A stretch of 7,719 nt of DNA from Variovorax sp. GTDB taxonomy: Bacteria; Pseudomonadota; Gammaproteobacteria; Burkholderiales; Burkholderiaceae_C. The translations under genes were made by a program, and so were the position numbers. The DNA lies in the NCBI GenBank assembly GCA_028292835.1, contig JAQGLP010000450.1, forward strand, positions 1-7,719. The letters run 5' to 3'. This document shows, one piece after another, positions 6,583 to 7,719 of the stretch (its first letter is position 1; every line of letters begins with the position of its first letter). The notes below the pieces were generated by a model. It saw only the letters and a program-made list of their open reading frames with translations, was not told the DNA's origin and searched no databases.

Positions 6583-6615
6583 AAAAACAGCGCCCCAGGC
6601 TCAGCGGCTGCGCTG
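6583..6615 (-). terminator. Putative intrinsic terminator of the lipoprotein gene
   Basis: Read on the minus strand, CAGCGC (6615-6610) pairs with GCGCTG (6593-6588), and five T residues (6587-6583) follow directly. The 16-base loop contains the TGA stop of the lipoprotein gene, so the structure would form only after the ribosome has left. The stem is short and the loop long, so the call is tentative. Confidence 0.4.
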
Positions 6616-7164
6616 CCCCTGTGTGAGGGTGTCGAGCTGGAACTGGCCGCTCTTGTCCCAGAGCCAGGTCTCGACATAGGTGTGCGCGCCGACACGGCCG
6701 GGCGGCGGCAGCGGCGAGGCTTTCTTGATGAGATCGACGATTTCGAGGCTGACCTCCGGCGCATGCGATGGGGCGCGCATGAACGTGACCTGCAGGACGT
6801 TGCCGTTGGCATCCAGATGGGTTTCGACCACCGCGACGGCATACACCAGCGGCGGCATGCTGCCCTTGTGGATGCGGCTGGCATAGCGCTGGTAGAGGTG
6901 GCCGGCACCCAGCTTGCGGTAGGCGCGCACGGCGGGCGTCTGCGGCGAGATCCTGCGCACCGGATCGGGCAGCTCCGCCTCGGCCTCCTTTTGCGCGGGA
7001 CTCAGGACGGGGCCGCCGGGTTCGCTCTGGCCCGGCAGCGGACCGGGTCGGGGCAGCAATCCGCAGCCGGACAGCGCAAGCGCCGCCACCAGGCCGAGCC
7101 CGGCGCCCGAGGCCAGGGAGGCGACCCAGGGGAAACGCTGGCAAGGCACGGTGCGCGACGGCAT
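6601..7164 (-). CDS. Outer-membrane-type lipoprotein with TonB-C-like domain
   Basis: The 187-residue protein has no assigned function. Residues 11-33 form a hydrophobic signal segment ending in the lipobox LSGC (31-34); C34 would be lipidated, and glycine at +2 argues for sorting to the outer membrane. A Pro/Gly-rich linker (35-55) follows. The region about 107-175 (VYAVAVVETHLDANGNVLQV, then EIVDLIKKASPLPPPG) resembles the beta-alpha-beta TonB C-terminal domain, with its DxxGxV turn and the closing LPxP. The ETWLWDKSGQFQLDTL tail (165-180) resembles uncharacterised proteins I recall from Comamonadaceae. It lacks the transmembrane anchor and long Pro-Lys spacer of true TonB, so an energy-transducing role is doubtful. 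ATG at 7164 is chosen because GGGGGTGAT precedes it by four bases; GTG at 7173, overlapping the upstream stop, is the alternative. Confidence 0.82.
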   Translation of the reverse strand: MPSRTVPCQRFPWVASLASGAGLGLVAALALSGCGLLPRPGPLPGQSEPGGPVLSPAQKEAEAELPDPVRRISPQTPAVRAYRKLGAGHLYQRYASRIHKGSMPPLVYAVAVVETHLDANGNVLQVTFMRAPSHAPEVSLEIVDLIKKASPLPPPGRVGAHTYVETWLWDKSGQFQLDTLTQGQRSR

Positions 7165-7168
7165 GACG

Positions 7169-7177
7169 ATCACCCCC
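7169..7177 (-). promoter_or_regulatory. Shine-Dalgarno site of the lipoprotein gene
   Basis: On the minus strand GGGGGTGAT lies just before the ATG at 7164 and matches the anti-Shine-Dalgarno complement GGAGGTGAT with one mismatch. It includes the stop codon of the upstream gene, so the two genes are tightly coupled. It favours ATG 7164 over GTG 7173. Confidence 0.6.
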
Positions 7178-7719
7178 GGAGCAGGACTTTCAGCGCATTC
7201 TGGAAACGACGCGCGCTACTCGCCTCATAGGGCGAGGCTAGCACGGCGGCGGCGTCCTGGCCCCAGGTTTGTACCGGAGTCGGGTCGTTGCGGCGGGTCA
7301 GCAGCTTGAGCTGCAGGGCGCGGCGCGCGTCGATCTGGTCGGCCGGCGTCGGCACCTCGGCCGCGATTTCGAGCCGCAGCAGGGCCTCGGCCGCATTGTC
7401 CGACGGCGCGCCGCCGAGCGATTGCGACCAGCCGCCGCGCACCGCCGGCGAGATCGTGCGGCCCAGCTCCTGCAGGCTTGGCAGCTGCGCCGCGTCGCGC
7501 CGCTCCCAGGCGCCAAGCAACTGCGTCAGCGCCTCGCCATGGGCTTGCGCGGCCAGCTTGCGCAAGGCAGCCTGCGCGTGCTCGAGCGCATCGCGTTGGG
7601 CACGGAAGGCGGTGTCGCCCAAACGCGGGCCGCGCTCCTCAAAACGCGGCGCACGGTCGCCGCCGGCGCGCTCGCCAAAGCCGCCAGCAGGCCGCGCGCC
7701 ACCTCGCTCGCCCGGTCGG
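7170..7719 (-). CDS. DUF349 domain-containing protein, C-terminal part (5' end outside window)
   Basis: The reading frame is open to the right edge, so only the last 182 residues are visible; I do not see the DUF349 repeats themselves. The call rests on resemblance of the C-terminal part to the large Comamonadaceae proteins that carry them. The visible start is a low-complexity Gly/Arg/Glu stretch (RPGERGGARPAGGFGERAGG, ending ERGPR), likely a disordered linker. A helical region follows (GDTAFRAQRDALEHAQAALR), then the conserved tail ALLRLEIAAEVPTPADQIDA and LQLKLLTRRNDP, ending ALKVLLRG. DUF349 proteins are cytosolic, helical and of unknown biochemical role. A TTG within this frame at 7622 is not the real start, because the coding signal continues upstream without a stop. 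The TGA lies within the ribosome binding site of the lipoprotein gene, so the two form an operon. Confidence 0.8.
   Translation of the reverse strand, partial: RPGERGGARPAGGFGERAGGDRAPRFEERGPRLGDTAFRAQRDALEHAQAALRKLAAQAHGEALTQLLGAWERRDAAQLPSLQELGRTISPAVRGGWSQSLGGAPSDNAAEALLRLEIAAEVPTPADQIDARRALQLKLLTRRNDPTPVQTWGQDAAAVLASPYEASSARRFQNALKVLLRG

Noticed and set aside
5678..7144. 488-codon minus-strand frame spanning mtfA and part of the lipoprotein gene
   Set aside because: It is antisense to the conserved mtfA and in a different frame from the lipoprotein, whose lipobox and ribosome site are convincing.

Overview
The window is a gene-dense, high-GC stretch of bacterial chromosome. The gene set and order (cysS, a short AlkA-type glycosylase and accA on the minus strand; a secreted TPR protein, two cyclophilins and lpxH on the plus strand) and the protein sequences suggest a betaproteobacterium of the Burkholderiales, most likely Comamonadaceae. 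This placement rests on remembered family resemblance, not on a search. No rRNA, tRNA, CRISPR, insertion sequence, phage or plasmid gene was found.

Layout. (1) Positions 1-2845, minus strand: cysS -> DNA-3-methyladenine glycosylase -> accA, with gaps of 13 and 26 bases, so probably one transcript. accA runs off the left edge. (2) Positions 2846-3045: a 200-base divergent control region with back-to-back -10-like boxes and a G/C-rich inverted repeat. (3) Positions 3046-5655, plus strand: secreted TPR protein -> exported cyclophilin (ppiA-like) -> cytosolic cyclophilin (ppiB) -> lpxH. ppiB and lpxH overlap by 4 bases. The 127-base gap before ppiA holds a short direct repeat and a hairpin. (4) Positions 5656-5773: a gap with three small palindromic structures, then mtfA (5774-6565). 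(5) Positions 6566-7719, minus strand, converging on mtfA: a DUF349-family protein entering from the right edge, followed by a small lipoprotein with a TonB-C-like domain.

Taken together, the plus-strand genes serve the cell envelope and protein quality control: LpxH makes lipid X for lipid A, the exported cyclophilin and TPR protein act in the periplasm, and PpiB is the cytosolic counterpart. The minus-strand left block is housekeeping (cysteinyl-tRNA, malonyl-CoA synthesis, alkylation repair). Non-ATG starts are common: TTG for accA and the exported cyclophilin, GTG for the glycosylase and lpxH.

I see no convincing new multi-gene system. The items most worth a second look are the altered HIGH motif of CysS (HMVH), the lipid-anchored TonB-C-like protein linked to a DUF349 gene, and structured DNA in the three intergenic gaps and at the convergent gene ends.
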